Of a stretch of 64,000 nt of DNA, positions 1-9,438 are shown piece after piece. The stretch is from Shewanella sp. OMA3-2 (GTDB lineage: Bacteria; Pseudomonadota; Gammaproteobacteria; Enterobacterales; Shewanellaceae), in assembly GCF_021513195.1 (NCBI RefSeq), contig NZ_CP090974.1, positions 1,190,001-1,254,000 of the forward strand, in the 5' to 3' direction. The first letter of the stretch is position 1, and each line of letters starts with the position of its first letter. The notes under the pieces are model-generated. The model searched no databases. It was not told the DNA's origin and was given only the letters and a program-made list of their open reading frames with translations. Position numbers and translations under genes: made by a program.

Positions 1-153
1 GGAATTATGTTCAACGGCAAAGAGCGTGCAGATGTCGAAGAATATTGCATTAGCGAAGGCTGGATTAAAGTCGCATCGCATAAAGCATTAGACCGCCGCG
101 GCCAACCGCTAACGGTTACAGTAAAGGGTAAGATAGAAGCATTTTATAAGTAG
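1..153 (+). CDS. DUF3297 family protein, C-terminal part (5' end outside window)
   Basis: The window opens inside a reading frame (frame 1) that runs 50 codons to a TAG at 151-153. The visible part contains the stretches FNGKERADVEEYC and SEGWIKV and ends in KGKIEAFYK. This matches my memory of the DUF3297 family, short proteins of about 80 residues in proteobacteria, so roughly 30 N-terminal residues are missing. No biochemical role is known to me. A strong hairpin with flanking A and T tracts follows at 268-299. Family call from recall of the conserved core, not from a search. Confidence 0.75.
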   Translation, partial: GIMFNGKERADVEEYCISEGWIKVASHKALDRRGQPLTVTVKGKIEAFYK

Positions 154-267
154 GATTAACTTACTATTCTACTGTTAAAAGCTAAAGGCTAGTCGTTATT
201 ATTTAAAAGCGTATCAATACGTTTTTTCATTATTGATGATGTTTGTGAACAGAAATGTTAGTCGATT

Positions 268-299
268 AAAAAAAGCGAACCTTTGGGGTTCGCTTTTTT
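268..299 (+). terminator. rho-independent terminator after DUF3297 gene
   Basis: A 12-base stem (AAAAAAGCGAAC with GTTCGCTTTTTT) encloses a short loop CTTTGGG. The T tract lies on the right arm and the A tract on the left, so it can work in both directions. Confidence 0.85.
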
Positions 300-515
300 G
301 TGTGAATAAATCACGTTATTCAGCGCTAGTTAACTCTTGCAGTCACTTTTTGTCAGGATAGTACTCACTAACCTCAGTTAGGGATAATAAGCGTTTATCA
401 AACAGCCGCTTGCCTTGCTAACTGCGTTATTTTTTACGCAAAAGTACGTGCAATAGGCCAGCGATTGACGTGTTAGTACGCCTTGTTTCCAAAACCAATA
501 ACAAGTTTGCTACAA

Positions 516-546
516 AATAAGCTAAATCTGTTGAATTTAGCTTATT
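516..546 (-). terminator. probable terminator downstream of dcp
   Basis: A perfect 12-base inverted repeat (AATAAGCTAAAT / ATTTAGCTTATT) with a 7-base loop lies about 50 bases past the dcp stop codon. Read on the minus strand it is followed by a short T-rich stretch. The U tract is weak, so efficiency is uncertain. Confidence 0.55.
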
Positions 547-598
547 GAGCCCATCTTTAAACCCGAGTTGAGGTTAACTAGAGTGGGCGCTAGAGAAA

Positions 599-2755
599 TT
601 AGTTAACTAAACCACGACGCTTTAATAGCGCATCAGTTGAAGGTTTTTTACCGGCAAAGTCGATATAACTTTGCATAAGATCCTGGCTATTACCTTTTGA
701 CAACACTGCATCACGGTACTTTTGGCCATTTTCTAGAGTTAAGCCACCCTCTGACATCATGTGCGAAAACGCGTCTGCGGCAAACACTTCCGTCCATAAA
801 TACGCGTAATAGCCCGCTGAATAACCGCCGCCGAAGCTGTGGCTAAAGTAGGTCGTTTTATAGCGAGGTGCTACTGGCGTGTAATCTAAACCGTGTTTAG
901 CCAACGCTTGTTTTTCAAAGGCGGTAACATCAGTAATTTCAGTCTCCGCGGCAATTGAGTGCCATTCCATATCAAGTAACGCTGCGGCTAAATATTCAAC
1001 CGTACCAAAACCTTGGTTAAAGGTATGCGACTTTAATACTTTGGCAAGTAGCTCTGCTGGAATAGGCTCGCCGGTTTGATAATGCTTAGCGTAGTTTGCT
1101 AGTACTTGTGGCTCTATGCTCCAGTCTTCGTTGGCTTGCGATGGAAACTCAACAAAGTCACGCGCGGTTAAGGTGCCTGCTAAGCTTGGGTATTTTACCT
1201 GTGAGTATAGACCGTGAATAGCATGACCAAATTCATGGAACATGGTGCTCACTTCGTCAAATGTCATCAGTGTAGGCTGACCTTCGGCAGGCTTTGGGAT
1301 ATTCAGTACGTTATAAACCACTGGTTTGGTATTTTTTAAGAATGACTGGCTAACTAATTCATCCATCCAGGCACCGCCGCGCTTACCTTGGCGTGCATAT
1401 GGGTCTAAATAGAATAGGCCAATTGAACTGCCGTCTTGATTAAATATTTCATATGCAGTCACATCTTTATGCCACACAGGTAAATCAGTGCGTGGTTTAA
1501 CTGTGATGCCATAAAGCTTATTCATCGCGAAGAATAAGCCGTCATTTAATACGGTGTTCATCTCAAAATAAGGTTTAACTTGAGCGTCGTCTAGGTCATA
1601 TTTAGCAGTTCGTACTTTTTCTGCGTAGTAAGCCCAGTCCCATGGTTCAAGGGTAAAATCTTTACCGTCTTTAACAATTTCAGCTTGAATATCAGCTGCT
1701 TCAATTTTGGCTTTTACCAGTGCTTTTGGGGCTAAGTCGTCAAGTATGCCGTAAACCGCTGCTGGATTTTGGGCCATTTGGTCACCTAGGGAGTAAGCAG
1801 CCCAGGTTGGATAACCTAATAATTGCGCTTTTTTTGCCCGTAGCTGCGCTATTTTAATGTTTAACGGCGCGTTGGTTTCCATGGCGCGATAAGCAGACGT
1901 TTCCCATAGTTTTTTACGTAAATCACGGTTTTTAAGGCTAGATAAAAGTGGCTGAGTTGTGGTGTTCACTAAGGTGATCATGTAACCCGTTTTACCCGCA
2001 GCTTTTGCCGCAGAGGCTAATGCTGCAATGTCACTATCTGATAAGCCATCAAGCTGAGCTTTATCTTCAACTAGGATCACGTCATCTGTGAATGATTTCA
2101 ACACGTTTTGTGAAAAGCTGGTTTCAAATTTAGCTAATTCACCGTTTAACTGACGCATTGTGCTTTTATCTGCATCAGACAATTCAGCGCCTGAGCGTAC
2201 AAAGCGGTCGTAATAAACTTCTACTAAGCGTAAGTCTTCGCCTGTGAGCGTGGCTTTGTTTTTATAAATAGCTTGAATGCGGGCGAAAAGCTTTTCATCA
2301 AGATAAATATTGTCTTGGTGTGCCGTTAGCTTAGGGACAATTTGTTTTTCAACGCTGATGAAGTTATCGTCTGAAATGACTCCGGTAAGATTAAAAAAGG
2401 CACGTTGAGTGCGGTCTAAAATTGCGCCAGTTTTTTCTAATGCCACTATGGTGTTGTCAAATGTCGCAGCTTCAGTGTTATTGGTTATCGCAGCAATTTC
2501 AGCTTTGTGCTCTTGCATACCTTGTTCAAATGCAGGTAAGTAATCACTTGCTTTTAGCTTGTCGAACTGCGGTGCCATATATTGTAAAGGGCTTGGCGTT
2601 AATAGCACGTTGTCGGCAGTGGCAGGCGCTTTTGTCATTGTTGTTGATGCCTCTGCGGTCGTTTTACTGGTCATTGCTGTGTCTGCAGGTTGTTCTGAAC
2701 ACGCGCTAAGCATTAGTGCTGCGCTTACTGCTGTTGTTATAAGGGTTTTACGCAT
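599..2755 (-). CDS. dcp: M3 family peptidyl-dipeptidase Dcp, lipoprotein
   Basis: This 718-residue protein is a zinc metallopeptidase of family M3, closest to the peptidyl-dipeptidase Dcp / oligopeptidase A group, which removes dipeptides from or cleaves short peptides. The N-terminus is a lipoprotein signal with lipobox LSAC (Cys19), so it should be anchored to an envelope membrane and act in the periplasm. The zinc site is H507-E-F-G-H511 within FHEFGHAIHGLY. The C-terminal quarter carries the family's Tyr-rich segments such as HSFGGGYSAGYYAYLW. Length is normal for the family. It is a single-gene unit, convergent with the DUF3297 gene. The enzyme class is clear; exact substrate preference (dipeptidase versus oligopeptidase) is inferred. 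Confidence 0.9.
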   Translation of the reverse strand: MRKTLITTAVSAALMLSACSEQPADTAMTSKTTAEASTTMTKAPATADNVLLTPSPLQYMAPQFDKLKASDYLPAFEQGMQEHKAEIAAITNNTEAATFDNTIVALEKTGAILDRTQRAFFNLTGVISDDNFISVEKQIVPKLTAHQDNIYLDEKLFARIQAIYKNKATLTGEDLRLVEVYYDRFVRSGAELSDADKSTMRQLNGELAKFETSFSQNVLKSFTDDVILVEDKAQLDGLSDSDIAALASAAKAAGKTGYMITLVNTTTQPLLSSLKNRDLRKKLWETSAYRAMETNAPLNIKIAQLRAKKAQLLGYPTWAAYSLGDQMAQNPAAVYGILDDLAPKALVKAKIEAADIQAEIVKDGKDFTLEPWDWAYYAEKVRTAKYDLDDAQVKPYFEMNTVLNDGLFFAMNKLYGITVKPRTDLPVWHKDVTAYEIFNQDGSSIGLFYLDPYARQGKRGGAWMDELVSQSFLKNTKPVVYNVLNIPKPAEGQPTLMTFDEVSTMFHEFGHAIHGLYSQVKYPSLAGTLTARDFVEFPSQANEDWSIEPQVLANYAKHYQTGEPIPAELLAKVLKSHTFNQGFGTVEYLAAALLDMEWHSIAAETEITDVTAFEKQALAKHGLDYTPVAPRYKTTYFSHSFGGGYSAGYYAYLWTEVFAADAFSHMMSEGGLTLENGQKYRDAVLSKGNSQDLMQSYIDFAGKKPSTDALLKRRGLVN

Positions 2756-3042
2756 TGAAATATCCTTGGGTCTTTGCCCGATTGAGGTGTTTTACGCCTA
2801 TTCAAAAAGTGATCGTAGCGTTGAATAGTGGCCGTAAAAACATAAAATAATAACCCTCATACAATACCAAGCCTTCGCCTTATCGCATAGGGTAATGATA
2901 TTAACTAAGATTAATTTTTAAAATCTATGTCACCAAGCGGTGATATTTATTCTCTTTTAGGTCGTTAAGCCACAATTATAGTGGTATTACACAGATATTC
3001 GCGTACTTTAATGGTAATAGATAAACGGTATAAGGGTGTTAT

Positions 3043-3303
3043 ATGAAAGCGGGTAAGCATGATACAAAACTGCTCAAACTTGCAATGGAAATAGGCATGG
3101 GCTATGCACACAAACGCGGTTTTGCTGACTTTGGTAAGGGCATATCACCTAAGGATAAAGTGGAGTGTATTTATCGGTTACTGGTTGAAGATAACTTGAT
3201 TCAACCTTTAGCAGAAGATAAAGATGATGGCCCGAATCGCAAGCATAAGTTGATATTATGGATCAGCAAACAACTGCCTAAAGAACATGAATTACTTAAC
3301 TGA
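3043..3303 (+). CDS. DUF5062 family small protein
   Basis: An 86-residue cytoplasmic protein with no signal peptide or membrane segment. The internal phrases CIYRLLVEDNLIQPL and KHKLILWISKQLP match my recollection of DUF5062, a small conserved family in Shewanella and Vibrio without assigned function. The gene stands alone, is preceded by about 290 bases of AT-rich sequence and is followed by a strong terminator at 3375-3406. Upstream of the ATG is only a weak purine stretch (AAGGGTG), but the spacing is acceptable. Function unknown; the family name is from memory. Confidence 0.65.
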   Translation: MKAGKHDTKLLKLAMEIGMGYAHKRGFADFGKGISPKDKVECIYRLLVEDNLIQPLAEDKDDGPNRKHKLILWISKQLPKEHELLN

Positions 3304-3374
3304 TTTTCTCCAAGTAAGGGTTAATTAATTATCGGTACTGCTATTGTTACATTGTAGCGATTTTAAATTTCAGT

Positions 3375-3406
3375 AAAAAAGCGAGCCTATAAGAGCTCGC
3401 TTTTTT
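3375..3406 (+). terminator. bidirectional rho-independent terminator
   Basis: The arms AAAAAAGCGAGC and GCTCGCTTTTTT form a 12-base stem around a short loop. It ends the DUF5062 transcript and, in the other direction, can terminate the chemoreceptor gene that converges on it. Confidence 0.85.
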
Positions 3407-3563
3407 GTGAGACGACTTATGGTGCCTCTCACCTTGAGTTACCGATAACTAAAAGGTGAGGGCATTTAATAATCGTCTATTTACTTTATGTTACAGCCGG
3501 TTTTATCGCTTATGAGAGCTAAGCTATTTGTGCTAAATAACCTTGGCGCTCAATTGATTAATA

Positions 3564-5555
3564 CTAAGCATAACCTTTACTTAATTCATACAAACGATTT
3601 GACAGCTCTGACGATGAACTACTGACTTTTGCTAATTCAAGCGCATCTTTAGCATTTAAGTCATTACTGACTCGGATGTTCTCAGCAAGTTGGTTAATTT
3701 CTCCCGATACGTTTGATTGCTCACTGGCTGCCACCGCTATTTGCGAAGTACTGCGGCTGATGCCGCTAAACACCTCGATAATTTCATTAAACCCAGCGAT
3801 CACTTTGTCTGACCGAGTTAAAGACTCAACCGATAACGATTGTGAGCTGATAATGATATTCACACCTTGGGTAGCTGAGCTTTGTAGCTGAACTATCATA
3901 GCTTCAATCTTACTCGCAGACTCTTGAGAGCGGCCAGCTAGGGTTCTTACTTCATCGGCGACCACTGCAAACCCTCGTCCTTGTTCACCCGCTCTAGCGG
4001 CTTCAATTGCAGCATTTAATGCCAACAAGTTAGTTTGCTCTGAAATACTCTTGATCACATCTAATATGGTGCCCATATGTTGGGCGTCCGATGCAAGGCG
4101 ATTAATGATGTCAGCCGTTTGTTGTAGTACTTCCGACAATGCTTGGTTAGCTTTACTATTTTCTTTGACATCCTCCATGCGTCGTTGAACGAGACCTTGT
4201 GATTCGTCGACTGTTTCAGAGGTTGATCTTGTATTGCGTGCAACCTCGGCAGCGCTGGCTGACATTTCTGTGATAGCAGCAGCTAGCATGTGGTTTTCTG
4301 TTAGTTGTGACTCCGCGCGTTGTTTAAGCATAGAAGACATATCATTTAGTTGTTTGGCTCGGTCTTTAGCCTCTACCGCTTCGTTTGCTATCTGACCAAG
4401 CAAGTCTTTTAGATGTTCGCTGTATTGGTTAACAGCTTGTTTTAAATTACCTATTTCGTCATGACGCTCTATCTTAAGCGTGGCTGCAGAACCACCACTA
4501 GTTAACATACGAATTTGCGCCGTGGTTTCATTCACCCATTGCATTACTTTATTAGCATTAAAAATCAGAATACCAACAAAGATGAGCAGCATTGGAATAA
4601 GTGTGGCATATAAGCTTAAGCTCAGATCACTGATTGGTTTTTGAATAATTGGATCAGGTAAAATGATACCAATTTTCATGCCTTCTTCTGCCATATTCAT
4701 TATGGCCAACATTGAACCACTGCCTTTGACAACACCATCTGGCAGTTGGATTATAGACTGGCCGCTGTTAATAGCGCTTAATAATGGTTGTAAGCTGCTA
4801 TCTTGTGCGGCAACATCACTGAGCTTTTTCATATCAAGAGAAGATGAACGAATACTTGGAAAACTGATAATTTGATTATCTTGGCCAAGCACAAAGTTGA
4901 ACCCGCTCGATTCTTGGTTTTGGTGCTTAACCAGTTTATCTAAACCTGCTAGCATTAAATCAACGGTAGCGACTCCCCAAAACTGACCAGCACGATTAAT
5001 TGCCACGGTACAGGTGACCATGGCAGTACCACTGACCGGATCTTCATAAGCTTCAGACCAACCGCATTGCCCGGTCTTCAGTGAGCGACCAGTAAGATAC
5101 CAAGCTTCATTGTGATAACCTGGACCATTTGGTTTATTGTAATCATCAATTTTTTCCAATTGCCCTGCAGTATTTCGTGCCCAAAAAAAGGATTTTAGTG
5201 CCGTACTTGAGCTAAAAGCGTTAGGTTCTGGCCAAATACCACCGCCAGCGACATTGGCATTACCAAATTGATCAATTATGTGAGGAAATAACAGTGAGAA
5301 TTGTTGTTCATCTAAAGGCAATGTTTCTGCTAACGAGGCTAAGCTTTGGGTTAAGACAGAACCTTTACTGAGTTCAATTTTTACCTCGTTGACACTGGCT
5401 GAAATGCGCAGTAATTCTTTCTTTTCAACTTCTTTTTGAATAACCGGTAGTGCTAATGTTTGCATTACTACATAAATAAGCACAATGACGGTGACTAATA
5501 AGCCTACACTCAGATATGCTGCTTTTTGTGCAATCAATAACGTTTTTTTTTCCAT
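3564..5555 (-). CDS. methyl-accepting chemotaxis protein with dCache sensor
   Basis: An inner-membrane chemoreceptor that signals to CheA/CheW. In order: a first membrane helix near the N-terminus, a periplasmic double-Cache domain of about 260 residues (with [16 protein letters not shown] and the paired WGVATVDL element), a second membrane helix, a HAMP segment, and a cytoplasmic coiled-coil signalling domain holding the MCP hairpin tip [17 protein letters not shown]. dCache domains commonly bind amino acids or small organic ligands, but the ligand cannot be read from sequence. I start it at the ATG (MEKKTLL) because AGGG lies about 9 bases upstream; a GTG eight codons earlier is possible. 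Monocistronic. Confidence 0.92.
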   Translation of the reverse strand: MEKKTLLIAQKAAYLSVGLLVTVIVLIYVVMQTLALPVIQKEVEKKELLRISASVNEVKIELSKGSVLTQSLASLAETLPLDEQQFSLLFPHIIDQFGNANVAGGGIWPEPNAFSSSTALKSFFWARNTAGQLEKIDDYNKPNGPGYHNEAWYLTGRSLKTGQCGWSEAYEDPVSGTAMVTCTVAINRAGQFWGVATVDLMLAGLDKLVKHQNQESSGFNFVLGQDNQIISFPSIRSSSLDMKKLSDVAAQDSSLQPLLSAINSGQSIIQLPDGVVKGSGSMLAIMNMAEEGMKIGIILPDPIIQKPISDLSLSLYATLIPMLLIFVGILIFNANKVMQWVNETTAQIRMLTSGGSAATLKIERHDEIGNLKQAVNQYSEHLKDLLGQIANEAVEAKDRAKQLNDMSSMLKQRAESQLTENHMLAAAITEMSASAAEVARNTRSTSETVDESQGLVQRRMEDVKENSKANQALSEVLQQTADIINRLASDAQHMGTILDVIKSISEQTNLLALNAAIEAARAGEQGRGFAVVADEVRTLAGRSQESASKIEAMIVQLQSSATQGVNIIISSQSLSVESLTRSDKVIAGFNEIIEVFSGISRSTSQIAVAASEQSNVSGEINQLAENIRVSNDLNAKDALELAKVSSSSSELSNRLYELSKGYA

Positions 5556-5798
5556 TAGGAATACCCTGTACAAGTTCACTGAACCGAATGTTATTTTCGC
5601 TTTGGCAGCGCGAATTAACCCTAGTCACATTATAGTCGCTATCTTTTATCCTGTTGGTTATATCGCCGAATATACTGATACGCGTAAGCAAATTTACCAA
5701 AGTCACTTTTTACTTTTAGTTGAAGATGATTTTAATTCATCTTGGTTAGCTGTAGAATCCGCCCCTTCTTTTGCTGTTCACCTATTATTTGTGCATTT

Positions 5799-6431
5799 AT
5801 GATGATTGACTTCGCTTTACTGCCTGTTTATTTAACCACTGTTATCGCTCTTTTATTAATCCCAGGTCCTGACATGCTGCTGATCGCCAGCTCTAGCCTC
5901 AGCTATGGCCGCAAAGTAGGGGTGTATGCCAGCTTAGGTAATGCAACTTCTGGGCTTATTTTAACTCTGCTTGCGGCTATGGGCGTATCTGCATTGGTTG
6001 CCATGAATCCGATGGCGTTAGAGTTATTACGCGTATTGGGTGGTGCTTATTTACTGAAAATGGGCTGGGACTGTATGCGCAGTGTTGCGACTGAAACTCC
6101 TGAAATAGAACAGCAAAATAACTTGGCTAAATTACTTTATCGCCGTGCCGTTACCAGTAATCTGCTTAATCCTAAGGCTCTGCTGTTTTTTGTGCTTTTT
6201 TTACCGCAGTTTGTGTCTACTCAGCTCAGTGCCAGTTCAGGCGAACAGATGCTGGCATTAGGATTATTACTTAATGTGATGGGATTGTTGTTTAATCTGT
6301 TGCTGGTCGCTTTAGTGGGCAGTTTAGGCAAACCCCTGTTGAAAAATGAGAAGTTTCGCACATACCAAAACAAGTTTATGGGGCTGATATTTTTTGCTTT
6401 GGCTATTTGGTTACTGGCCTCTCAAATATAG
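5799..6431 (+). CDS. LysE/RhtB family amino-acid exporter
   Basis: A roughly 210-residue inner-membrane protein made almost entirely of hydrophobic helices, with the family signature LIPGPDMLLI in the first helix and NPKALLFFVLFLPQF in the middle. Members export amino acids such as threonine, homoserine, lysine or leucine; the substrate here is not determinable. The start is uncertain: ATGATG at 5799-5804 fits the usual family N-terminus, whereas an upstream in-frame start at 5742 would add about 19 unlikely residues. No clear Shine-Dalgarno precedes either. It ends just before the terminator shared with the convergent DsbA-like gene. Confidence 0.85.
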   Translation: MMIDFALLPVYLTTVIALLLIPGPDMLLIASSSLSYGRKVGVYASLGNATSGLILTLLAAMGVSALVAMNPMALELLRVLGGAYLLKMGWDCMRSVATETPEIEQQNNLAKLLYRRAVTSNLLNPKALLFFVLFLPQFVSTQLSASSGEQMLALGLLLNVMGLLFNLLLVALVGSLGKPLLKNEKFRTYQNKFMGLIFFALAIWLLASQI

Positions 6432-6466
6432 GGGACGGCTAAACGCTGTGTCAGTTGCTAAATAAT

Positions 6467-6499
6467 AAAAAAACCACGGCTTATAACCGTGGTTTTTTA
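6467..6499. terminator. bidirectional terminator between lysE-like and dsbA-like genes
   Basis: The arms AAAAAACCACGG and CCGTGGTTTTTT flank a 7-base loop. An A tract on one side and a T tract on the other make it effective for both convergent genes. Confidence 0.88.
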
Positions 6500-6535
6500 T
6501 TTTTGCTTACGTTAAAGGTATTGATTTCTTACTGA

Positions 6536-7153
6536 CTATTTAATTGCCGCGATTTCTTTTTCAACTGCAGCGACTACAGCGTGAGGGCTGCTTAGGTATT
6601 GTGAGTGGTCGATAAAAATAGCGTTGTCATCGACAGTCATTACCATAACAGGGAAGCCTGCAGTGCCGATCACTTGTTGAATTTCTTCAATACTTTCTAG
6701 GACGTGCTCTGCATCGATACTCAGCTCATCTTTAAACACTTTATTTGATGGTGACAGTTTAAATTTTTCGACAATAGCATTGAAATCGTGTTTGTTATCT
6801 AACGGGTTGCCTTCAATGAAGTGGGCCCTTTGTATTGCATTTAACACATCCAATTGTTTGCTAGCTTGTTTGCTTTGAACCCATCCCATTAGATTTGCGG
6901 TTTTTACAGAGTTTTTAGGGCTGTTTACATAGCGAATATGATCTCTGCCAAACTTAAGCCCACTGATCCGTGCAGCGGCTTCCATCTGTTCTTCGCCAGC
7001 ACTGTCTTGGCCTATGTAATGTGCGCTGTGCAATAAGTGAACAATCATTTCAGGGTAGGCTGCTTGCAATGCATTTACCAAAGGTGTGGCTGCATAGCTC
7101 CAAGGGCAGTGTGAGTCGTAGATAAAATAAAGCTCGGTGGTCATTAAAGTCAT
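6536..7153 (-). CDS. DsbA family protein (thioredoxin-fold, CPWS motif)
   Basis: A 205-residue thioredoxin-fold protein of the DsbA/2-hydroxychromene-isomerase/FrnE type (COG3531-like). The motif after the first strand is HCPWSYAATP, so the second cysteine of a classical CXXC pair is replaced by serine. The cis-proline loop appears as GTAGFPVMVM. No signal peptide is visible, so it is probably cytoplasmic. A monothiol active site argues against a normal disulfide oxidase and suggests a glutathione-dependent or isomerase-like role. The gene is monocistronic. Start could be the first ATG or the one three codons on; neither has a strong Shine-Dalgarno. Confidence 0.8.
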   Translation of the reverse strand: MTLMTTELYFIYDSHCPWSYAATPLVNALQAAYPEMIVHLLHSAHYIGQDSAGEEQMEAAARISGLKFGRDHIRYVNSPKNSVKTANLMGWVQSKQASKQLDVLNAIQRAHFIEGNPLDNKHDFNAIVEKFKLSPSNKVFKDELSIDAEHVLESIEEIQQVIGTAGFPVMVMTVDDNAIFIDHSQYLSSPHAVVAAVEKEIAAIK

Positions 7154-7404
7154 TCTAGTTGGCGGCTGATAAACCGATCCTAAATAGTTTATTGGTATTA
7201 TTCAATCATTGAATCAGTGGTGATTGTGCAATGACTCACTCTATTGATTGGGCAGGGTCATTACCATTTGATTATTTATACGATTTGAACATCTAATTAT
7301 TTTAATCGTGCGACGACATATTATGAATTTTTTAGTATTTCTAAGAGTGATAATGTCGCTGATTTTTAATAACAAATAGGTGCTTTAGTCTTAGGGTGTT
7401 GCTT

Positions 7405-7430
7405 GGCGATGGCGATGGCGATGGCGATGG
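7405..7430. repeat. GGCGAT hexanucleotide tandem repeat
   Basis: Four perfect head-to-tail copies of GGCGAT followed by GG. The array is noncoding and lies about 140 bases past the Na/Pi cotransporter stop codon and roughly 250 bases upstream of the DsbA-like gene start. It is a simple-sequence tract that could vary by slippage. Confidence 0.9.
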
Positions 7431-7542
7431 GATATCTGGTTTGGTTTTCTTCTAGTACAGCGACTTAAGAGTCAAACTAAGTTAAAAGTGGGGGTCAGAT
7501 TTTTTGTTTGAACCCCACCAATATACAATAAGCTTAACTTAC

Positions 7543-7563
7543 CTCAACTCAACTCAACTCAAC
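7543..7563. repeat. CTCAA pentanucleotide tandem repeat
   Basis: Four consecutive copies of CTCAA lie within about 10 bases of the stop codon of the Na/Pi cotransporter gene. Noncoding simple repeat. Confidence 0.88.
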
Positions 7564-7568
7564 AAGGG

Positions 7569-8696
7569 TCAATGCGTCATTGTAATCAGCGCTGCAGGAA
7601 TAATGAAGAATACTGTAGCGATATAAGCTACTACAGTTAATTTATTTTGCTGGGCTTTTTCAGCTAACCATTCGGCACAATGAATCGGAACATTACGGAA
7701 CAAAGGGATGCCGTAAAGTACGAGTACGCCTAATACGTTAAAACACAAATGCACCAGTGCGATTTGTAATCCTAATATTGCGTGCTCTCCCGATACCGCC
7801 ATTGCAGCTAATAGCGCGGTAATACAGGTGCCAATATTTGCGCCTAGGGTGAAGGGATAAGCCTCTTTAAGAGTAATAATATTATTACCTATAAGGGGCA
7901 CTATCAAACTTGTGGTAGTGGATGAAGATTGTACTAGCACAGTGACCGCTGTACCGGCGGCAATCCCATGACAAGGGCCACGACCCAGCGCCGTTTTTAG
8001 TATTGTTTCAGCACGTCCAACCATTAAGGTTTTAAGTTGTTGCCCCATAAATAGCACAGCAAAGAACAGAATGAATATCCCTAACCCAATGACAATCGCG
8101 CCATTAATTATCGGATTTTCGAACTGTAATTGTGTGGTAATAAATTGAGTTACTGGCTTGGTCATTGGTTTGATAAAATCGAAGCCAATGCTGCCAGAGC
8201 TGCTCATTGTTGCAAAGGGAGCGACTATCCAGCTACTTAACTTTTCCAGTAAGCCAAACATAATTTCTAATGGTAAGAAAATAGATACGGCAAGTAGATT
8301 GAAGAAGTCATGTACGGTTGCCCCCGCAAAGGCGCGACGAAATTCATGCTGGCAACGTAAGTGTCCTAAGCTGACTAAGGTGTTGGTTAATGTGGTGCCA
8401 ATGTTTGCTCCCATTATCATGGGAATGGCTATTTGTAGCGGCAAACCGCCAGCAACTAAGCCGACAATAATACTGGTGGTGGTGCTGGATGATTGGATTA
8501 ATGCGGTAGCGGTTAAGCCGACCATTAATCCGGTAATCGGATGTGAAGCAAACTCAAACAATGCCATTGCTTGTTCACCGCTTGCTAATTTAAAACCTGT
8601 ACTTATCATTGCGACAGCAAGTAATAGTAAATACAGTGATGCAACTAAACTGAACCAACGCAATGTATTGCCAATTGGTAAGGGAGAAACGCTCAT
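7569..8696 (-). CDS. Na+/phosphate cotransporter family protein
   Basis: An inner-membrane transporter of the Na/Pi cotransporter family (PF02690). Two homologous repeats each carry the hallmark QSSSTTT motif (ALIQSSSTTTS in the first half, VLVQSSSTTTS in the second) followed by a GANIGT motif. These inverted repeats form the substrate pathway. The C-terminal PhoU-like domain found in some bacterial members is absent. Phosphate is the expected substrate; other anions are possible. I start at the ATG with GGAG about 9 bases upstream (MSVSPLPIG), giving 375 residues, rather than at a start seven codons earlier. No phosphate-regulon genes adjoin it. Confidence 0.88.
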   Translation of the reverse strand: MSVSPLPIGNTLRWFSLVASLYLLLLAVAMISTGFKLASGEQAMALFEFASHPITGLMVGLTATALIQSSSTTTSIIVGLVAGGLPLQIAIPMIMGANIGTTLTNTLVSLGHLRCQHEFRRAFAGATVHDFFNLLAVSIFLPLEIMFGLLEKLSSWIVAPFATMSSSGSIGFDFIKPMTKPVTQFITTQLQFENPIINGAIVIGLGIFILFFAVLFMGQQLKTLMVGRAETILKTALGRGPCHGIAAGTAVTVLVQSSSTTTSLIVPLIGNNIITLKEAYPFTLGANIGTCITALLAAMAVSGEHAILGLQIALVHLCFNVLGVLVLYGIPLFRNVPIHCAEWLAEKAQQNKLTVVAYIATVFFIIPAALITMTH

Positions 8697-8938
8697 GCAA
8701 CAACTCCAAAATGACACTTATGTGACGCGGCGCATTCTATCAGAAGGCCGTAAAAAGTAATCAGTTTGCCTGGTGAAATTGAAAATATATTTCTAATCAG
8801 AAAATTTATTTTCTCGTATAAAAATTATCAGCGTTGCTTGTATTTAAGCTTTTTAAATTATTGGTTATATGTAATTTTAGGAAGTGTTAACTTATTTAGA
8901 TTGGGCTAAGGATGTCAATAATCTGGGGATGAATTTTA

Positions 8939-9328
8939 ATGAATGAACCGATTACTATCGCATTGCCCTCCCTTATTCATCGAATAGGGGGAGACAATGT
9001 TAAACATGCTAAAGCCGTCGCCTTGTTATGTGATTGTGAGCTAAAGCGTGTGCGTCGTTCGAGGAACTGGTTAATATTAGGGCAGGCGATTCAGGTGCAA
9101 TCATTTTCAACGCAGATAAAAGCGGACAGAAGTGAGGTGTTTCGTTATCTTATTCAAAAAATTGATGTTGGCTTACTTATCCATACAGACAAGCTAGAAT
9201 CGTTAGAGGACAAGCTGAAACGTTTAATCACTCAAACCCCTAACATTACCTTAAGTGAGCTCATGCAAGTTACCGATTGCACCGTAGCGCAAGCTAGGGT
9301 GGCACGTTTTAATGCTGATTTATATTAA
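8939..9328 (+). CDS. ribosome recycling factor family protein (RRF_GI-like)
   Basis: A 129-residue basic cytoplasmic protein. The phrases IALPSLIHRIGG, CELKRVRRSRNW, LIHTDKLESLEDKL and VARFNADLY match a family I remember being annotated as 'ribosome recycling factor family' (PF12614) in Shewanella and Vibrio. It is not the essential Frr protein, which is longer and has a different sequence, so a ribosome role is by annotation only. Single gene; a C-terminal HTH-like stretch (LSELMQVTDCTVAQARV) could equally suggest nucleic-acid binding. Family call from memory. Confidence 0.65.
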   Translation: MNEPITIALPSLIHRIGGDNVKHAKAVALLCDCELKRVRRSRNWLILGQAIQVQSFSTQIKADRSEVFRYLIQKIDVGLLIHTDKLESLEDKLKRLITQTPNITLSELMQVTDCTVAQARVARFNADLY

Positions 9329-9438
9329 GTTTACTCAGTAGACGCTTCATCAAACTCCAACGTCTAACTCTAACGTCTAACCCTGTCACTTTACTTGAAG
9401 CTACTCAAGTTTAAAGCTGCTGTATTGATAATGGATTA

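Larger units (their letters stand above)
154..598. other. intergenic region between DUF3297 and dcp
   Basis: This 445-base gap separates two convergent genes. It holds two hairpins: a bidirectional terminator at 268-299 serving the DUF3297 gene, and a second at 516-546 serving dcp from the other side. The roughly 200 bases between them show no reading frame with a ribosome binding site and no recognisable repeat. Confidence 0.6.
7154..7568. other. intergenic region with short tandem repeats
   Basis: About 415 bases lie between two minus-strand genes. The region contains a GGCGAT hexamer array (7405-7430), a CTCAA pentamer array (7543-7563), and between them a GTGGGG...CCCCAC inverted repeat (7489-7518) that includes GGGGTCAGA, a word I associate with short interspersed repeats in this genus. 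No convincing gene is present. Confidence 0.5.

Noticed and set aside
8158..8760. 200-codon open frame antisense to the Na/Pi cotransporter
   Set aside because: It mirrors the membrane-protein codons of the real gene and has no recognisable motif or ribosome binding site.
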